From Candidatus Woesearchaeota archaeon (lineage in GTDB: Archaea > Nanobdellota > Nanobdellia > Woesearchaeales > UBA12501): DNA of 7,180 bases. The number at the start of each line of letters is the position of its first letter. The stretch's first letter is position 1. The notes beneath the pieces are model-generated. The model saw nothing but the letters and a program-made list of their open reading frames with translations. It was not told the origin of the DNA and did no database searches. The stretch spans positions 1 through 7,180 of the forward strand of contig JAPLZS010000216.1 of the NCBI GenBank assembly GCA_026394915.1, written 5' to 3'. Both the position numbers and the translations under genes were made by a program. Positions 4,735-7,180 of the stretch are shown in pieces.

Positions 4735-5325
4735 ATGGTTGAACAGGAAAAATTATTGGTTCCGATTGACGAGTATCTAAAGTCAGGAATACACATAGGA
4801 ACAAAATTCAAGACAAACTATATGGCGCAGTTCATCTACAAGGCAAGATCAGACGGCCTTTTTGTATTGAACCTACAGAAGATAGATGAAAGGATAGACA
4901 TTGCGGCAAGCATGCTTGCAAGATATGCTCCAGAAGAGATAATCATAGCGAGCAGGAGAGAGAACAGCTGGAAGGCTGTGAAGGCATTCGGAAAAGCTAC
5001 AGGGATAAGGGTCTTTGCAGGAAGATATCCTCCTGGGATATTGACAAACCCTGCGCTTGATAGATTCATAGACATAAAATTGCTTATGGTCACAGACACA
5101 TGGCCTGACAGGAATGTTGTCAAGGATGCATTGGTGATAGGTATACCGGTCATTGCGCTTTGCGACACAAACAATCAGTCAAATGACATTGATTTTGTGA
5201 TGCCTTGCAACAACAAGGGAAAGAAGTCATTAGGCCTTTTGTTCTGGATACTGGCAAAAGAATACATCAAGAGAAGAGGAATGCCAGAACAGGAACTGAA
5301 GATAGAAGATTTCACAGAAGAGTAA
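4735..5325 (+). CDS. rpsB: 30S ribosomal protein uS2 (archaeal S2)
   Basis: A 196-residue ribosomal protein of the small subunit. Seen: LVPIDEYLKSGIHIGTK (8-24), the conserved N-terminal block; RSDGLFVLNLQKIDERI (about 38-54); IIIASRRENSWKAVKAFGKATG; FAGRYPPGILTNP; MVTDTWPDRNVVKDALVIGIPVIALCDTNN; and the C-terminal NNKGKKSLGLLFWILAKEYIKRRG. All are hallmarks of archaeal/eukaryotic-type uS2 rather than the longer bacterial form; the coiled-coil insert of bacterial S2 is absent. A perfect AGGAGG (4722-4727) lies seven bases before ATG 4735. In many euryarchaea this gene sits with rpoN, rpoK and enolase; here it stands alone behind a long structured leader, which suggests separate control, possibly feedback by the protein itself (inference). 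A T-rich terminator follows. Confidence 0.95.
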   Translation: MVEQEKLLVPIDEYLKSGIHIGTKFKTNYMAQFIYKARSDGLFVLNLQKIDERIDIAASMLARYAPEEIIIASRRENSWKAVKAFGKATGIRVFAGRYPPGILTNPALDRFIDIKLLMVTDTWPDRNVVKDALVIGIPVIALCDTNNQSNDIDFVMPCNNKGKKSLGLLFWILAKEYIKRRGMPEQELKIEDFTEE

Positions 5326-5331
5326 AGACAG

Positions 5332-5396
5332 ATTTATTTTTTATTGTTTTATTTTCATTATCTTATTTTATCCTTCTTATGTTTTATTTGTTTTTA
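5332..5396 (+). terminator. T-rich terminator after uS2
   Basis: A long run of T-rich sequence with repeated TTTATTTT, TTGTTTTATTTTC and TTTGTTTTTA tracts begins seven bases after the uS2 stop codon. It fits archaeal intrinsic termination on the plus strand. On the minus strand the same stretch is A-rich, so it gives no clear terminator for radB. Confidence 0.65.
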
Positions 5397-5419
5397 CCTG
5401 ATAATCAGAAATGACCTTA

Positions 5420-6130
5420 TCACTGCTGTTTATCCTCTACTCCAAAAACCCCTTCATCCCTTATCTCAAGCATGACATTCTCTGATTCCGGGAGAGACCT
5501 GTGTTTCTTGAGTATCGCAATCCTCTTGTTCTTGTGTATCTTCTGGAGCTCTATGAGGCACTTGCTGCCGTATTTGACAATATCTCCCCCTACAAGATTT
5601 ACTTTGTCTCTCTCGTCAAATGAACTATAGACCTGCGTTGTTATCAGGACAGGAATGTTCCTTTTTCTTGCAATCTCTGTAAGATAGGAGAACTGAAGGC
5701 CCAAGTCCCTGTTTGCCATTGTGACAGAGTGCTCATCACCCTTGTCTCTTTCAAGCCTGTACAGCATGGATATTGTATCAACTATTATCAGGCCAATCTT
5801 CTCATTCACCATCTGCCTTAGCTTGTCAAACACATTCTTCTGCTCTTCAAAATTTATTGGCTTGAAAAAAAGGAAATTATCAAGATCCTTTTTGTAGTCT
5901 TTTGAGACCTGCTCAAGCCTTGCTATTGAGAAACCCCCTTCGGTGTCTATATACATCACTTTTTTTCCTGATTTTATCACATTTAGCGCAGCAAGCATAC
6001 AAAGGTTGGTCTTTCCAGATCCGGCTGGCCCATAGATGGTTGATATCACATCCCCTTCATAGCCCCCTTTTAGCATGGTATCTAATGCAGAAATGCCTGT
6101 GGATGTCTTATTAACCCCCATATTGATCAT
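5420..6130 (-). CDS. radB: DNA repair and recombination protein RadB
   Basis: A 236-residue RecA-superfamily ATPase. RadB is the euryarchaeal RadA paralogue thought to act as a recombination mediator or regulator rather than a strand-exchange enzyme. Seen: no N-terminal helix-hairpin-helix domain, as expected for RadB; the opening KTSTGISALDTMLKGGYEGD (8-27); Walker A GPAGSGKT (34-41); VMYIDTEGGFS (58-68), the DTEGGFS form being typical of RadB; Walker B GLIIVDT ending at Asp118; LITTQV with a sensor Gln; and a short C-terminus. Length matches the family. The start may be at 6130 (ATG) or 6121 (second ATG, three residues shorter); GGGA lies five bases before the first, which is preferred. It runs towards uS2 and away from the membrane protein gene at 6233. 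Confidence 0.93.
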   Translation of the reverse strand: MINMGVNKTSTGISALDTMLKGGYEGDVISTIYGPAGSGKTNLCMLAALNVIKSGKKVMYIDTEGGFSIARLEQVSKDYKKDLDNFLFFKPINFEEQKNVFDKLRQMVNEKIGLIIVDTISMLYRLERDKGDEHSVTMANRDLGLQFSYLTEIARKRNIPVLITTQVYSSFDERDKVNLVGGDIVKYGSKCLIELQKIHKNKRIAILKKHRSLPESENVMLEIRDEGVFGVEDKQQ

Positions 6131-6152
6131 TGTATTCCCTGCATAAATCTTT

Positions 6153-6213
6153 ATTTATCAATAAATCAGTAGTATATTATGTTTATATATCTTTCTAAAA
6201 CTATATATATAAA
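6153..6213. promoter_or_regulatory. Divergent promoter region between radB and the membrane protein gene
   Basis: For the plus-strand gene, TATATATAAA near 6204-6213 is centred about 25 bases before ATG 6233, and no Shine-Dalgarno sequence is present, so a leaderless transcript is likely. A second box, TTTATATAT, lies at 6182-6190. For radB on the minus strand, the AT palindrome ATTTAT-CA-ATAAAT (6153-6166) lies about 25-35 bases before its start and could serve as a weak TATA element. Confidence 0.5.
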
Positions 6214-6232
6214 GACTCATAAATTGTATAAA

Positions 6233-7180
6233 ATGAAAAAAAGCTATTATATACTTGGCTTGATATTCATTTTGACGATTGCAACAAGGCTGATCCTGGC
6301 ATTCCAGACCCCTTATTTTACAGGTGATGATTCATACTTCTCATTGAGGCAGGTAGAGCATATAAGCTCAACAGGGGTTCCTATCTATCAGGATAACCTT
6401 AGCTATGGAGGAAGAGAACAGGTATTTTTGCCGTTTTTCTATTATTTCCTGTCTTTTTTTGACCTGTTCATGCCGATAAATCTTGTCGGCAAGATAATTC
6501 CGAACATACTTTTATCTCTTATGGTTATAATAGTGTACTTAATCTCAAAAGAGATAAGCAAGGATGATGATGCATCATTATTCTCATCTTTTATATCAGG
6601 GTTCATACCAATATTCTTCAAGGAAACAGTAAACACGATCTCAGTATATTCTTTGGTTTTTCCTCTTATGCTCATGACAATCTATTTCTTCCTCAAGATA
6701 AAAGATAAGAACATGGTTTATTATTTCCTTATTGCCCTTTTCATGCTAATATTGACAAGCCCTGCAGTGATACTGCTTCTTTTGGGTTTTATATTGTACA
6801 TATTCCTTGTCAAGCTTGAAGACCTCAAGCAGAGCAAGATAGAATTAGAGGTCATACTGTTCTCTGTAGTGCTTACAACATGGCTTATGTTCATAGTGTT
6901 CAAGAAAGCTTTCCTATTGAATGGGTTAGGGGTTGTTTGGCAGAACATACCTACCGGAATATTGGATAATTATTTCTCTGATATCACCATACTTGGAGCG
7001 ATATACCAGATAGGGTCTTTGCCTCTCTCTTATGGAGTATATTCCATATATGATAATCTTTTCAGGAAAAAAGACAGGAAGCTGTATCTCATATTAGGGC
7101 TGTCATTCTCAACTGCCCTGCTTTTATGGATGAAGCTGATTGCGCTTGGGCCCGGCCTTATGTGCCTTGGCCTGATGATG
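6233..7180 (+). CDS. Polytopic membrane protein, probable GT-C glycosyltransferase (3' end missing)
   Basis: An open frame of 316 codons runs from ATG 6233 through the end of the window, so the C-terminus is missing. Seen: an N-terminal membrane helix (about 5-24), then an extracytoplasmic loop with TGDDSYFSLRQVEHI (30-44) and LSYGGREQVFLPFFYYFLSFF, followed by a series of hydrophobic segments (roughly 80-105, 113-128, 139-153, 161-190, 205-222 and others). An acidic D-D or D-x-D motif straight after the first helix, followed by a Y-x-x-x-R-x-x-E-x-I pattern, is the hallmark of GT-C enzymes such as STT3/AglB and the family 39 and 83 transferases, which use lipid-linked sugar donors at the membrane. 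Asp32 and Asp33 would be the catalytic/metal site. Substrate unknown. The family call rests on this motif and topology only; another large membrane protein remains possible. Confidence 0.7.
   Translation, partial: MKKSYYILGLIFILTIATRLILAFQTPYFTGDDSYFSLRQVEHISSTGVPIYQDNLSYGGREQVFLPFFYYFLSFFDLFMPINLVGKIIPNILLSLMVIIVYLISKEISKDDDASLFSSFISGFIPIFFKETVNTISVYSLVFPLMLMTIYFFLKIKDKNMVYYFLIALFMLILTSPAVILLLLGFILYIFLVKLEDLKQSKIELEVILFSVVLTTWLMFIVFKKAFLLNGLGVVWQNIPTGILDNYFSDITILGAIYQIGSLPLSYGVYSIYDNLFRKKDRKLYLILGLSFSTALLLWMKLIALGPGLMCLGLMM

Noticed and set aside
5205..5414. Small open frame overlapping the end of uS2
   Set aside because: It lies in another frame of the uS2 gene and its T-rich terminator; its hydrophobic tail comes from the T runs. 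No ribosome binding site.
6442..6948. Two minus-strand open frames (6442-6675 and 6721-6948)
   Set aside because: They are antisense to a continuous plus-strand membrane protein frame that has a TATA box at the right distance, and their sequences resemble no protein.

Overview
The window looks like part of an archaeal chromosome, most plausibly from an uncultivated, AT-rich lineage of the DPANN type (that placement is inference). The archaeal signs are the recombinases RadA and RadB, an RPA-like OB-fold protein, a small TRAM-domain protein, an archaeal-type ribosomal protein uS2, TATA-box promoters about 25 bases before start codons (several genes look leaderless), strong GGTGA/AGGAGG ribosome binding sites at others, and T-rich terminators. 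I see no tRNA, rRNA, CRISPR array, insertion sequence or prophage gene.

Layout: bases 1-471 hold the 3' part of an OB-fold ssDNA-binding protein gene, overlapping by one base a YdjM-family membrane metal-dependent hydrolase (471-950). A 278-base non-coding stretch with short direct repeats and TATA-like boxes leads to a 100-residue protein of unknown function (1229-1531), which lies just before radA. The radA gene is broken by a one-base frameshift near 2112, giving a Walker A half (1573-2148) and a Walker B half (2118-2594). A T-rich terminator follows. Next come three single-gene units with their own promoters: a TRAM protein (2734-3066), the RNA 2',3'-cyclic phosphodiesterase ThpR (3126-3656) and a histidine-phosphatase-superfamily protein (3740-4549).

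Between 4566 and 4734 is a long leader for ribosomal protein uS2 (4735-5325). It contains a strong composite hairpin and a set of mutually exclusive pairings, and is the best candidate here for an undescribed RNA element. The radB gene lies on the minus strand (5420-6130), convergent with uS2. It is divergent from a truncated polytopic membrane protein resembling GT-C glycosyltransferases (6233 to the window end).

Functional theme: an RPA-like protein, a possible small nucleic-acid-binding protein, RadA and RadB lie within about 6 kb, which suggests a recombination/repair neighbourhood interspersed with RNA metabolism and translation genes. Most genes are ordinary archaeal housekeeping genes. 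The points worth a second look are the radA frameshift, the uS2 leader RNA and the unknown small protein before radA.
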